Assembly: GCF_040100845.1 (NCBI RefSeq)
Contig: NZ_JAZHSH010000001.1
Span: 2,026,001-2,090,000 of the forward strand
Length of the DNA stretch: 64,000 nt
Origin: Chengkuizengella sp. SCS-71B
GTDB lineage: Bacteria > Bacillota > Bacilli > Paenibacillales > KCTC-33759
Direction: 5' to 3'
The notes below the pieces were generated by a model. The model worked only from the letters and a program-made list of their open reading frames with translations. It made no database searches and was not told the DNA's origin. Below, in pieces: positions 18,871-27,693 of the stretch. Made by a program: the position numbers and the translations under genes. Each line of letters starts with the position of its first letter. Positions within the stretch are counted from its first letter, which is position 1.

Positions 18871-19404
18871 ATGTGGGATTTATTTTGGACGTTTATGAAA
18901 ATAGGATTTGTTTCTTTTGGCGGAGGATATGCTATGATTCCTGTCATAGAACATGAAGTTTCTATTCACGAATGGATGAATGAGGCCCAATTTGTAAAAG
19001 CCATTGCAATAGCTGGTATGTCTCCAGGTCCAATTGCAATTAATACAGCAACTTATATTGGTTATAGTGTATTAGATATTTGGGGAGCAATAGTTGCAAC
19101 CTTAGGTATGTTAATTCCATCCTTAATGATAATGATTTTGATCTCATCCATGTTGTACAAAGTGTTTCATCATGAGATAGTGAAGTCGGTATTTTATGGA
19201 CTTAGACCGGTGATTACTGCTTTAATAATATTTGCAGCATTGATAATGGCAGCGAATATAACCATCTTTTCAAGTTTTTCATGGGATTTAGTTGTTAATT
19301 TGTTTATATTTGTGATGGCACTTTACTTATTAATACGCCATAAAAAACATCCATTGTTAATCATCGTGTTATCAGGACTAGTTGGCATGGCTTTTTTCGG
19401 TTGA
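18871..19404 (+). CDS. Short-chain ChrA-type transporter subunit 2
   Basis: 177 residues, single CHR domain with FMKIGFVSFGGGYAMIPVIE and IAGMSPGPIAINTATYIGY, and five to six membrane helices. It pairs with the gene at 18221. The coupling distance of 2 nt and the matching GGGYAMIP motif support a heterodimer. A TetR-family gene lies 107 bp downstream and may control the pair. Confidence 0.87.
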   Translation: MWDLFWTFMKIGFVSFGGGYAMIPVIEHEVSIHEWMNEAQFVKAIAIAGMSPGPIAINTATYIGYSVLDIWGAIVATLGMLIPSLMIMILISSMLYKVFHHEIVKSVFYGLRPVITALIIFAALIMAANITIFSSFSWDLVVNLFIFVMALYLLIRHKKHPLLIIVLSGLVGMAFFG

Positions 19405-19511
19405 AATAAATGCTTGCTTTTCATTAAAAATCGTAGTAAAGTTATTTCATGTAAAATTGACCGAAATCAAAAAATAGTCATTTTATTATTTATTTTTCCC
19501 TTAGGCGGTGA

Positions 19512-20090
19512 ATGAAAGTGAGTATAGAAAAAAAGAAGCAGATTTTAGATGCAGCAAGCAAATCATTTTCAGTATTTGGTTATAAAGCGACAACTATGGA
19601 TCAGATTGCTAAGATTGCAGGTGTAGCCAAAGGAACTATTTACACTTTATTTACTAATAAAGAGGAATTATTTAATGAAATTCTAACACAATTAATTGAT
19701 GAAATGAGCATCGTTGCACAAAAATCGATAAGGACAGATGTTTCGTTTTTTGAAAACCTTCATACTGTTTTGTACAATATGTTAGATTTTCGCAGATCAC
19801 ATGAACTTACAATAAAATTATCTTTTGAAATTAGAGAAATGGGCACACCTGCTGCTAAGGAAGCTATGAAAAAGATGGAAAACGTTATGTTAGCTTTCAT
19901 TAAAAAACAAGTAGAACGAGCTGTCGAAAATGGTGAAATGAAGGAATGTGATCCTGAAATTACTGCATTTGTGATTTTAAAATTATATGTTACATTTATC
20001 TCTGATTGGGAAAAGAGGCATGAGCCTTTGACAAATAAAGAAATTTCTAAGTTATTTCAATTATATTTAGTTGAAGGTTTGCAAAAATAA
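19512..20090 (+). CDS. TetR-family transcriptional regulator
   Basis: 192 residues. The N-terminal helix-turn-helix (about 7-52) has the classic FSVFGYKATTMDQIAKIAGVAKGTIYTLFTNKEEL pattern (shown here as blocks ATTMDQIAKIAGVAKGTIY and FTNKEEL). The C-terminal ligand-binding domain is helical and not assignable to a ligand. GGCGGTG precedes the ATG. Its position behind the ChrA pair suggests, but does not prove, control of that operon. Confidence 0.88.
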   Translation: MKVSIEKKKQILDAASKSFSVFGYKATTMDQIAKIAGVAKGTIYTLFTNKEELFNEILTQLIDEMSIVAQKSIRTDVSFFENLHTVLYNMLDFRRSHELTIKLSFEIREMGTPAAKEAMKKMENVMLAFIKKQVERAVENGEMKECDPEITAFVILKLYVTFISDWEKRHEPLTNKEISKLFQLYLVEGLQK

Positions 20091-20214
20091 AAATAGAGAA
20101 TAATTAAACCGTATTGATAACCATTCATAGATAAAGTTTATTAAAAATAATTTTTTTACATCAAAATGACTAAATGAATGAATTGGTCAAAAGGTGTTTG
20201 TTTAATAAATTTGG

Positions 20215-20258
20215 GTTGTCTCAAAAAGATGAATTTCTTTTGAGACAACTTTTTTTTA
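20215..20258 (+). terminator. Rho-independent terminator after the TetR gene
   Basis: GTTGTCTCAAAAAGA (20215-20229) pairs with TCTTTTGAGACAAC (20236-20249), followed by T8. It is long and AT-rich at the loop end. Confidence 0.82.
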
Positions 20259-20361
20259 TCAAATTTAGAGTTTTGTTCTCCTTACCGTAAATTCATATTT
20301 TAGAGTATAATTGTGCTTAGAGTTGCTATGGTTTGGTTATTTTATTATGGGAGTGATGATA

Positions 20362-20874
20362 TTGGTAATTTCAAATGAAATAGAAATTGAGAAAATTGAA
20401 AAAATCAATGGTGAAATGGATGATTTGTCAGAACTTTTAGTTGACGTTGTGAACCATGGTGCATCGATTGGATTTTTATCCCCATTAAAAAAATCAGAGT
20501 CAATGAAGTATTGGCAAGAAGTATTAAAGCCTAATATCATTTTATTAGTAGCGAAGTTTGGTGGAAAAGTAATAGGTACTGTTCAAGTAGATTGTTGTAC
20601 AAAAGAAAATGGAAACCATAGAGCTGAAATATGTAAACTAATGGTTCATTCCAAATTTAGAAAAAATGGTGTGGGAAGGAAGCTTATGGAAATGGCTGAA
20701 GAGGTTTCTAAAGAAGAACAAATTTCTTTAATCGTATTGGATACACGTGAAGGAGATCCTTCTAATCAATTATATAAATCGCTGGGATTCTTAGAATCTG
20801 GACGAATTCCTAACTATGCAAGAACTGCTGGAGGTGAATTACATACAACTGTCATTTATTATAAGCATCTTTAG
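20362..20874 (+). CDS. GNAT-family N-acetyltransferase
   Basis: About 170 residues. The acetyl-CoA loop is visible in VHSKFRKNGVGRKLM (motif A, R-x-x-G-x-G), with a following IVLDTREGDPSNQLYKSLGF block typical of the family. The start is uncertain: TTG 20362 has GGGAGTG at 8-9 nt spacing, while ATG 20347 and ATG 20356 are in frame but lack a good site. The substrate is unknown. A possible TATAAT box lies at 20306-20311. The gene appears monocistronic. Confidence 0.8.
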   Translation: MVISNEIEIEKIEKINGEMDDLSELLVDVVNHGASIGFLSPLKKSESMKYWQEVLKPNIILLVAKFGGKVIGTVQVDCCTKENGNHRAEICKLMVHSKFRKNGVGRKLMEMAEEVSKEEQISLIVLDTREGDPSNQLYKSLGFLESGRIPNYARTAGGELHTTVIYYKHL

Positions 20875-21007
20875 CGTTCAACAAAAAGTGAGAAACAAAA
20901 AACTTAATTATAAAAAGTTAGTAGACGTAAGTAAGTAAGTTTTATATAATGATCTCAACATCAAGATAATGATTTAAAATTTATTCAAGTGAAAGGAGGA
21001 GTAAAGA

Positions 21008-21199
21008 ATGTCAGATGTTAAGGTAAAGGTTCTAGACAATGGTCCTTTATTGGTAGAGGGTACAATTGAAGTTGTTGATGCAGAAGGAAATACATTTGAG
21101 AAAAAAGGAGCACTATGCAGATGCGGTTTAACAGGGAATGCACCTTTTTGTAACGGATCTCACGCTGGGAAATTTGAAAATGCGCCTAGAGCTAAATAA
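21008..21199 (+). CDS. CDGSH iron-sulfur domain protein
   Basis: 63 residues. The pattern CRCGLTGNAPFCNGSH fits the CDGSH [2Fe-2S] signature C-x-C-x2-[ST]-x3-P-x-C-[DN]-G-S-H, with Asn in the place of Asp. Three Cys and one His are the expected cluster ligands. Such small proteins act in electron or cluster transfer. AAAGGAGGAG precedes the ATG, one of the strongest ribosome sites in the window. It is followed by its own terminator. Confidence 0.9.
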   Translation: MSDVKVKVLDNGPLLVEGTIEVVDAEGNTFEKKGALCRCGLTGNAPFCNGSHAGKFENAPRAK

Positions 21200-21251
21200 C
21201 AACGATAAACAAAATTGCACTTGAATAACATAATTTTGATTTCTTGTACAT

Positions 21252-21284
21252 ATGCTAGGGATGAGCTTTATCTCTAGCATTTTT
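21252..21284 (+). terminator. Terminator after the CDGSH gene
   Basis: ATGCTAGGGAT (21252-21262) pairs with ATCTCTAGCAT (21270-21280) with one G-U pair and is followed by a T-run. Confidence 0.72.
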
Positions 21285-21345
21285 TATGGTTTTCTATTTG
21301 AAATTAGAAATAGTATCTAAATATTCAATAGAAAGGAAAATAAAT

Positions 21346-22761
21346 ATGAATAAAGAAGAATTGAAAATTAAAGCTGTTCAAGTTGCAGAGATTACTAACA
21401 ATTATGAGCTTGAGGTTGAAGATTATAGTGAGAAGAAAGGGAAAGGCAGGGCATTTTTTTCTTGGAGAAATAATAAAGTATATGATTGTATTAGTATAGA
21501 GTTAGATGATAAGGGCTCTTTAATTTCTATCTCAAGAGAAATGATTAATAGACTAGATCATAGAGTTAAAATGGAAGAAGAACAATTAAAGGAAATTGCA
21601 TTAGGATTTGTCAAAGATCATTATTCAGAAGTTATTCATTTGTTTGAATTGAATGAAATTATAAAGGAAAGTGATGATTTAATAAGATTTATATATATTC
21701 AAAAAGAATTACATATTGCTCTCCCATATTCAGGATTTTATGTTGATGTAACTCATAAAGGCGACATCGTTAAATTTCATTACTATGGAATTGCCGAAAA
21801 TATTATTAAACCAAGTGAGACTATAAATAAAAAAAATGCAAAAGAAATTTATTTAAATAATTTGAAAATGAATTTATTAATTTCAAATCTTAACAGTGAC
21901 AAATATGAAGAAGGAGATCATCTCCCGCACCTAGTTTATGAACCTCAATTTAAAATATTTAGATTACCTGCGGATCCTAGAATATCTGTGGTGAATCAGG
22001 AATATGATGAAAACTTGAACGGATCAAATCTGGATCGTGTGAGTTTACCTATTCCAATCGAAAGAGAAATGTGTATTGAAGATTTGATAGGACTAGATTC
22101 CAGTGCTTTTAAAAAAATAAGAGAAGTAGATTTAGGTTCAACTCTAGGAACTGTATGGAGAATGGAAGAGGATACTCCTGTTGTTTCAGGTCGTGACATA
22201 TCAAGTTTTTTTCAAAAACGAAATGAAAATACGATTAAAATTATAAAAGATAAACAAACAGGGAAAATAAAAAATATCTTTTCTTTTATGAACAAAAAGG
22301 GTTCCTTAAAATTAAATAAAGAAAACTGTTATGAAATTGCGCTACAATTTCTGTTTAAGTTATATCCTCAAGCAAATGAGTACTTTGATTTTTTACCAAC
22401 AAAAAATGAAACTAGTAAACATGGTTTTATGTTTCATTTTAGAATGACTCACGATGGGATACCTATACGTTACGGAAATGTTGAAGTATCTGTCAATCTT
22501 TCTACAGGTACTGTTGATCATTACATGGGACCTGAGCTTGATCCGGAACAATTAATCTCAATAAATAAGGTACCAACGATTACAAGATTACAAGCAAAAG
22601 AAATCGTAAAGTCAGAATTTGATGTTGAATTACAATGGGAAAGAGAAATTGAAGATGGTGAACATTATTATCGATTAGTATATAAGCCCGTTTTTCCATC
22701 TCTTTCAGGAGAATTAGCATTTATTGAATCTCAAAGTGGTGAATGCATATTAAAAAGATAG
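21346..22761 (+). CDS. YcdB/YcdC-repeat-like protein
   Basis: 471 residues from ATG 21346, preceded by GAAAGG; the frame is open from 21286 but that leader looks non-coding. The protein resembles the YcdB/YcdC family of spore formers: repeated modules in which a helix-turn-strand segment (KEIALGFVKDHYSE; CYEIALQFLFKLYPQ; AKEIVKSEFDVELQW) is followed by beta-rich parts with the pattern LPYSGFYVDVTHKGDIVKFHY and GIPIRYGNVEVSVNLSTG. These modules resemble PepSY-like folds. No signal peptide is seen, so it is likely cytoplasmic. The function is unknown. Confidence 0.65.
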   Translation: MNKEELKIKAVQVAEITNNYELEVEDYSEKKGKGRAFFSWRNNKVYDCISIELDDKGSLISISREMINRLDHRVKMEEEQLKEIALGFVKDHYSEVIHLFELNEIIKESDDLIRFIYIQKELHIALPYSGFYVDVTHKGDIVKFHYYGIAENIIKPSETINKKNAKEIYLNNLKMNLLISNLNSDKYEEGDHLPHLVYEPQFKIFRLPADPRISVVNQEYDENLNGSNLDRVSLPIPIEREMCIEDLIGLDSSAFKKIREVDLGSTLGTVWRMEEDTPVVSGRDISSFFQKRNENTIKIIKDKQTGKIKNIFSFMNKKGSLKLNKENCYEIALQFLFKLYPQANEYFDFLPTKNETSKHGFMFHFRMTHDGIPIRYGNVEVSVNLSTGTVDHYMGPELDPEQLISINKVPTITRLQAKEIVKSEFDVELQWEREIEDGEHYYRLVYKPVFPSLSGELAFIESQSGECILKR

Positions 22762-22793
22762 AAGAACAACTCTATATAATGCATTAAAAAAGG

Positions 22794-22832
22794 CATGGCT
22801 TCGTTATTTATAACGAAGTCATGTTTATTTTG
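22794..22832 (+). terminator. Hairpin terminator after the YcdB-like gene
   Basis: CATGGCTTCGTTAT pairs with ATAACGAAGTCATG (22794-22823) around a 2-nt loop with one G-U pair, followed by a T-rich stretch. Confidence 0.7.
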
Positions 22833-22924
22833 CACAACTGGAAAATAATAAATTGTCATATTTTGTACATAATAAATAATTGACAGTTTAATAATATTTC
22901 AGGTAGTATAATTCATGTATTATA

Positions 22925-22943
22925 TAGTTCACTATATGAACTA
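22925..22943 (+). promoter_or_regulatory. Palindromic operator candidate of the MarR-MMPL operon
   Basis: TAGTTCACTATATGAACTA is a perfect 7+5+7 palindrome 28 bp before the MarR ATG. A TATAAT box (22907-22912) is just upstream. A TTGACA at 22880 is 21 bp away, longer than ideal. MarR proteins usually bind such palindromes over their own promoter. Confidence 0.6.
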
Positions 22944-22970
22944 AATAATGACAAATAAAGGGATGGTGAG

Positions 22971-23426
22971 ATGGATAGAAAAAAGTTAAATTCTTTGATC
23001 GAACGATATGAGGAAGTATATGTAGTCGCATCAAGGAAAATAAACTTAATGATGGAAGATCAGTTAGAGATAGAACTAACGAAGGATCAGTTTACTACCC
23101 TTCGATTTTTAAAATTCTTTGGACCTTGCCCTTCCTCGGAACTGGCGGAATTGTGTGATGTAAATCGAAGTGCAATTACAGCAATGGTAGATCGTTTAGT
23201 TTCAAAAGGGTTTGCAATAAGGATTCCAAGTGATAAGGATCGCAGGGTCATTTTAATCAAAATTACTGAACAAGGGAAAATTGTACTAGAAAAAGGACAA
23301 GAAAAAGTTCATCAATTTATAAGATCATTTCTTCATCATTTTGAGGAAAAAGAAATTGAAGAGTTTATTACAATGTACGAAAAAATTGCAAGAGTGCTTA
23401 CAGACCAAATTGAAAGGGAAGTGTAG
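22971..23426 (+). CDS. MarR-family transcriptional regulator
   Basis: 151 residues with a winged helix-turn-helix: LAELCDVNRSAITAMVDRLVSKGF as recognition region, then the wing SDKDRRVILIKIT. MarR dimers repress nearby efflux genes and release DNA on binding phenolic or lipophilic ligands. The stop codon directly abuts the ATG of the MMPL transporter, so the two are co-transcribed and co-translated. The palindrome at 22925 is the expected autoregulatory site. Confidence 0.9.
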   Translation: MDRKKLNSLIERYEEVYVVASRKINLMMEDQLEIELTKDQFTTLRFLKFFGPCPSSELAELCDVNRSAITAMVDRLVSKGFAIRIPSDKDRRVILIKITEQGKIVLEKGQEKVHQFIRSFLHHFEEKEIEEFITMYEKIARVLTDQIEREV

Positions 23427-26400
23427 ATGAATACAATTATAAAAGGACGATGGTTTATTTTCTTATTATGGATTGCAGTTATTATTTTATTATTATTTTC
23501 TTCTCCTAATATGGGAGAGTTAGTACGTGAAAAAGGTCAAATAGCTGTGCCAGAAGGATATTTATCATCAATAGCAGACGATATCTTAGATAATGATAAA
23601 AATGATAATAGCATTTCCACTGCTTTGGTATTTCATAATCCTGATGGTTTGACAGATGATGATATAAAACAAATTGAAGAAGCAATTTGGAATTTAAATG
23701 ATAATAAATCTTCACTAGGGATTACAGAACTTATATCACATATAATTACTCCAGAAATGTCTGATGAGTTAATTTCTGAAGATAATAAAACGATTATTGC
23801 GTCTTTGTCTGTTGAACAAAACGACAGAGAGATTTCTGAGGTTAGAGACGCATTAATATCAGCAATTGCACCGATTTCGGTAAATCATTATTTTACAGGT
23901 GCAGAATTTATAAATGAAGATGTAGTAATCAGCTCTCAGGAAGGTTTAAGAAAAACGGAAATTATTACAGTCGTATTTATATTACTCATTCTATTTGTAG
24001 TCTTTAGATCAGTGGTTGCTCCGATTATCCCACTTGTAACAGTAGGTATTACTTTTATAGTCAGTCAATCTATTGTTGGATTTTTAGTCGACTGGTTTGA
24101 TTTTCCATTTTCTAATTTTACGCAAATCTTTTTAGTTGCAATATTATTTGGAATTGGAACGGATTATTGTATATTATTGCTCAGTCGTTTTAAGGAAGAA
24201 CTTTCAAAATATGATGATATTAAAAGTGCAATCATTCATACTTATAAAACTGCAGGTAAAACGGTTATATTCAGTGCATTGGCAGTATTAATTGGATTTT
24301 CTGCTATTGGATTCTCTACTTTTAGTTTGTATCAATCTGCTTCAGCCGTTGCCATAGGTATTGCTATTTTAATGTTGGCCTTAATAACGATTGTTCCATT
24401 TTTTATGGCTGTTTTAGGAAAGAAATTATTCTGGCCAGTCAGAGGAAAGATTGAACATAAACAAAGCAAATTGTGGGAGTCTATTGGAAAGTTTTCTTTA
24501 GCGCGCCCTTTAGTAGCTTTAGGTCTTGTCTTCATAATTGTTGTTCCATTGTACATTTCTTATGATGGAGATCTCTCTTTTAATTCATTAGATGAAATTG
24601 GGGACTCATATGATTCTGTAAAAGGGTTTGAAATTATAGCGGATAGTTTTGGACCTGGAGAATCAATGCCTACAAAAATTGTTATTGAGCACGATGAAGA
24701 ACTAGATAAGGTGAAATATTTAAATATAATTGAGGAAATAAGTAGAGAGGTCTCTAAGCTAGACAGCGTTGATAAAGTGAGAAGTGCTACAAGACCTTTA
24801 GGAGAAGAAATTGAAGATTTTTATGTTGCTTCACAGGTTGAAGCGCTTGAAGAAGGTTTGCAAGAGGGAAATAAAGGAATTATCGAGATAAGAGACGGAC
24901 TTTTAGAAGCAAGTCAGGGACTTCTTGAGTCAAAACCTGAACTTGAGCAAGCTTCATCAGGTATTGATGAACTGGTATCTGGTACTTTGGATTTAAAAAC
25001 AGGTGTCTCAGAACTAAAGGGTGGACTGTCGAAGATTGAAAAAGGGTTGAGAGAGGGCTCAATTGGATCGTCTGAATTAAAAGCTGGACTTGATGAGGCT
25101 AATAAAAATTTAAATACATTAATTGTTGCTAGCGAAGAATTATTAGCGGGTTATGCTTCTGTAGGTTCAGGTTTAGGACAAATTCATGAATCCTATGTTC
25201 AGATTGAAACAAATATAAATGAAATACAATCTGTTTTATCTGGATTAGATACACCTTTCAGCAACCTTGCAGAAAAATATCCACAATTGGCTAATGATAC
25301 TGATTTCTTAACCATTCAAGGGACAGTATCACAAGTACAACAAGGTATTATTGAGCTGACACAAGGGCTGAATGTTTTAAATTCGGAGTTGCTTGCAGTT
25401 AACAATGGAATAATGGAAGCAAATAGTGGATTAAAAGAGATAAATACAGGTCAGCAAGCACTTCACAGTGGATTATTACAAATCAGCGAAGGAATCAAGG
25501 GTCTACAAATTGGTTTTGATGCAGCTGCAAATGGACAACAACAAGTTATACGGGAAATTCCAGGGATGGAGAAAGGTCTTTCTCAAATAGCGAGTGGTCA
25601 AGGTGAAGTAAAAGGTGGATATGATGAGCTTATAGGTCAGTTAGGTTCACTTGAAGAAGGAATGTCAGCCAGTGCTGATGGCTTAACTCAAGTATCAGAA
25701 GGGTTGGAATTGGCTCAAGATTATTTAGGTCAACTTTCCTCAGAATCAAATAAAGAAAACGCTGGTTTTTATCTACCTCCAGAAGTCATCGAAGAACCTG
25801 AATTCCAACAAGTCTTTGATACGTATTTAAAAAATGATCGAACAACTGCTATTTTGGATGTTATATTAATTGACAATCCTTATTCTAAAGATGCTATGAA
25901 TGCAATTGAAGATATTGAAAGCATCGTGATTGAGTCTGTTAAAGGTACTGCTTTGGAAAATGATCGATTTGGAATAACAGGTGTAACATCAGTCAATGCG
26001 GACTTAAAAGGAATTTCCGATGAAGATTATAATAGAACGATGATCATTATGTTGATTGGTATTTCAATTATTCTAATTATATTACTACGTTCAATTGTAA
26101 TGCCTATATATTTAGTGATTTCATTAATTCTTTGTTATTTTACTTCAATGGCATTAACTGAATTTATCTTTATGAATGTATTAGGTTATTCTGGAGTAAA
26201 CTGGGCCATTCCATTTTTTGGTTTTGTGATGTTAATGGCACTTGGTGTTGATTACAGTATCTTCCTTATGGATCGTTTCAACGAATACCGTGATAAACCA
26301 GCTACTGAAGCAATATTGTTAGCTATGAAAAATATGGGTACCGTAATTATATCTGCAGCAATTATTCTTATCGGAACATTTGCAGCTATGTATCCATCAG

Positions 26401-26537
26401 GTGTATTATCACTTGTGCAAATTGCAACAGTAGTTGTAACTGGATTAGCGTTATATTCTGTCATATTCTTACCATTTTTCGTACCAGTTATGGTTAAACT
26501 ATTTGGAAAAGCAAATTGGTGGCCATTTCAGAAATAA
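23427..26537 (+). CDS. MMPL/RND-family membrane transporter
   Basis: 1036 residues. It begins with one membrane helix, an extracytoplasmic domain, then a first helix bundle (about 175-345) with the GIGTDYCILLLSRF motif and a second bundle (about 865-1025) with GVDYSIFLMDRF. These carry the Asp-Tyr pairs of the proton-relay helix of MMPL proteins. Between them (about 475-770) lies a long low-complexity extracellular segment of repeated L-x-x-G-x-x-x-(I/L) units (ELVSGTLDLKTG; GLSQIASGQGEVKGG), probably a coiled-coil hairpin. It likely exports lipids or amphipathic drugs. It is controlled by the adjacent MarR. Confidence 0.93.
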   Translation: MNTIIKGRWFIFLLWIAVIILLLFSSPNMGELVREKGQIAVPEGYLSSIADDILDNDKNDNSISTALVFHNPDGLTDDDIKQIEEAIWNLNDNKSSLGITELISHIITPEMSDELISEDNKTIIASLSVEQNDREISEVRDALISAIAPISVNHYFTGAEFINEDVVISSQEGLRKTEIITVVFILLILFVVFRSVVAPIIPLVTVGITFIVSQSIVGFLVDWFDFPFSNFTQIFLVAILFGIGTDYCILLLSRFKEELSKYDDIKSAIIHTYKTAGKTVIFSALAVLIGFSAIGFSTFSLYQSASAVAIGIAILMLALITIVPFFMAVLGKKLFWPVRGKIEHKQSKLWESIGKFSLARPLVALGLVFIIVVPLYISYDGDLSFNSLDEIGDSYDSVKGFEIIADSFGPGESMPTKIVIEHDEELDKVKYLNIIEEISREVSKLDSVDKVRSATRPLGEEIEDFYVASQVEALEEGLQEGNKGIIEIRDGLLEASQGLLESKPELEQASSGIDELVSGTLDLKTGVSELKGGLSKIEKGLREGSIGSSELKAGLDEANKNLNTLIVASEELLAGYASVGSGLGQIHESYVQIETNINEIQSVLSGLDTPFSNLAEKYPQLANDTDFLTIQGTVSQVQQGIIELTQGLNVLNSELLAVNNGIMEANSGLKEINTGQQALHSGLLQISEGIKGLQIGFDAAANGQQQVIREIPGMEKGLSQIASGQGEVKGGYDELIGQLGSLEEGMSASADGLTQVSEGLELAQDYLGQLSSESNKENAGFYLPPEVIEEPEFQQVFDTYLKNDRTTAILDVILIDNPYSKDAMNAIEDIESIVIESVKGTALENDRFGITGVTSVNADLKGISDEDYNRTMIIMLIGISIILIILLRSIVMPIYLVISLILCYFTSMALTEFIFMNVLGYSGVNWAIPFFGFVMLMALGVDYSIFLMDRFNEYRDKPATEAILLAMKNMGTVIISAAIILIGTFAAMYPSGVLSLVQIATVVVTGLALYSVIFLPFFVPVMVKLFGKANWWPFQK

Positions 26538-26538
26538 A

Positions 26539-26631
26539 GTGAACTCGTTTAAGTTTTGCTTAAACATCGAGAAATCAGATGGAGACTCTACTCCACCTGA
26601 TTTGAAGATCCCACCTATAGAGGTGGGTGTC
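26539..26631 (-). repeat. Dispersed three-hairpin repeat, complete copy C (inverted)
   Basis: On the minus strand it reads CCCACCTCTATAGGTGGG (perfect 7-bp stem), CAGGTGGAG/CTCCATCTG and GTTTAAG/CTTAAAC, in the same order as at 3632. It begins 2 nt after the MMPL stop codon and could attenuate readthrough. Confidence 0.7.
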
Positions 26632-26680
26632 TGTACGCAAAATAATTTTGGATCAAATTGTCTAAAACTTAATATCTATA

Positions 26681-26720
26681 AAAACACCTGTTAATAGCTA
26701 ATAGCAGGTGTTTTTTTTTT
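26681..26720 (+). terminator. Rho-independent terminator after the MMPL gene
   Basis: AACACCTG pairs with CAGGTGTT (26683-26712) around an AT-rich 14-nt loop, followed by a run of ten T. With repeat copy C, this fills most of the 312-bp gap before 26850. Confidence 0.82.
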
Positions 26721-26849
26721 GTTATTAAAATTAAAATTGAGTCTACTACTTCATATGATAAAAATATTGAATACTTGTTAAGATGGAGAATATATTTAAA
26801 ATGATGATTAACGTTATCTCTGTTCAAAAGATAAAAAAGGAGGAAGAAA

Positions 26850-27056
26850 ATGTATAGTAAAATTGATAGAGTTGCTTTTATACATGCTTTGGGGGATGAT
26901 GTAAGGATTGTAACAGGAGACAAATTTATATCTGTTGCCAAAAATACTGTGATGGCCCATCCTTTCAATACAAACTTTCATGTTGAAGGTGACGCAGTAT
27001 TGCATACTTATCATGGTGCTATTCATCTTAGAGGAAGTGAAGATCAGATTAATTAA
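26850..27056 (+). CDS. Unrecognised 68-residue protein, tandem paralog 1
   Basis: I do not recognise this family. It is 68 residues, preceded by AAAGGAGGAAG. Features conserved with the two following genes are DR near residue 7, ALGDDVRIVTGDK, NTVMAHPF, TNFHVEGDAVLHT and IHLRG. Alternating hydrophobic residues suggest a small all-beta protein, and several invariant His residues could bind metal. No signal peptide or membrane segment is present. The tandem triplication and very good ribosome sites indicate real, well-expressed genes. Divergence is greatest in the first ten and last six residues. Confidence 0.72.
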   Translation: MYSKIDRVAFIHALGDDVRIVTGDKFISVAKNTVMAHPFNTNFHVEGDAVLHTYHGAIHLRGSEDQIN

Positions 27057-27078
27057 AGTTATAGAAAGGAGATAAAAT

Positions 27079-27285
27079 ATGAGTAGAAATAAGACTGATA
27101 GATGTGCTTATATACAAGCTTTAGGGGATGATGTAAGGATTGTTACTGAGGATAAGGTTATAGAGGTTCCCCAAAATACTGTCATGTCGCATCCTTTCAG
27201 CACAAATTTTCATGTTGAAGGTGACGCGGTATTGCATACTTTTTTTGGTTCTATTCATCTCAGAGGAGTGGAAGATCAAAAGTAA
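27079..27285 (+). CDS. Unrecognised 68-residue protein, tandem paralog 2
   Basis: Second copy, 68 residues, starting 22 nt after copy 1, with AAAGGAG before the ATG. By eye it is about four-fifths identical to copy 3 and less to copy 1. It has EDK in place of GDK and MSHPF in place of MAHPF, and the residue pair after LHT is FF rather than YH or SH. Otherwise the core (ALGDDVRIVT; STNFHVEGDAVLHT; SIHLRG) is unchanged, which points to strong selection on the protein. Confidence 0.72.
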   Translation: MSRNKTDRCAYIQALGDDVRIVTEDKVIEVPQNTVMSHPFSTNFHVEGDAVLHTFFGSIHLRGVEDQK

Positions 27286-27381
27286 TACAAGGTTGCCCAT
27301 TTCTTTATTAACGGCAGAGCACCTAGAGACATATTTATTGACCACTGGTTTAAATATCAAGTTAAAAAAAGGAGGACAAAT

Positions 27382-27591
27382 ATGAGTAGATATAGGACTG
27401 ATAGATGTGTCTCTATACAAGCATTAGGGGATGATGTAAGAATTGTAACAGGAGATAAAATGATAGAAGTTCCTAAAAATACAGTAATGGCCCATCCTTT
27501 CAGTACAAACTTTCATGTTGAAGGTGACGCAATTTTGCATACTAGTCATGGTTCTATTCATATCAGAGGAGATGTAGATCAGAAAGATTAA
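27382..27591 (+). CDS. Unrecognised 69-residue protein, tandem paralog 3
   Basis: Third copy, 69 residues, 96 nt after copy 2 with its own AAAAGGAGG site. It shares MSRYRTDRC and IQALGDDVRIVTGDK with copy 2. A terminator follows at 27658. The next gene (28004) encodes a ferritin-like protein whose N-terminal tail contains TMAHPL, echoing the VMAHPF of these proteins. A functional tie is only a guess. Confidence 0.72.
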   Translation: MSRYRTDRCVSIQALGDDVRIVTGDKMIEVPKNTVMAHPFSTNFHVEGDAILHTSHGSIHIRGDVDQKD

Positions 27592-27657
27592 AATATTGTC
27601 ACAATTGTATTAATCTTAGAGCATAGCCTAAACCTCATTTAACCTTTAATGTATAGG

Positions 27658-27693
27658 GGCACCAGACAATGAATCTGTTTGGTGTCTTTATTT
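27658..27693 (+). terminator. Terminator after the small-protein triplet
   Basis: GGCACCAGACA (27658-27668) pairs imperfectly with TGTTTGGTGTC (27676-27686), followed by a T-rich tract. Confidence 0.65.
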
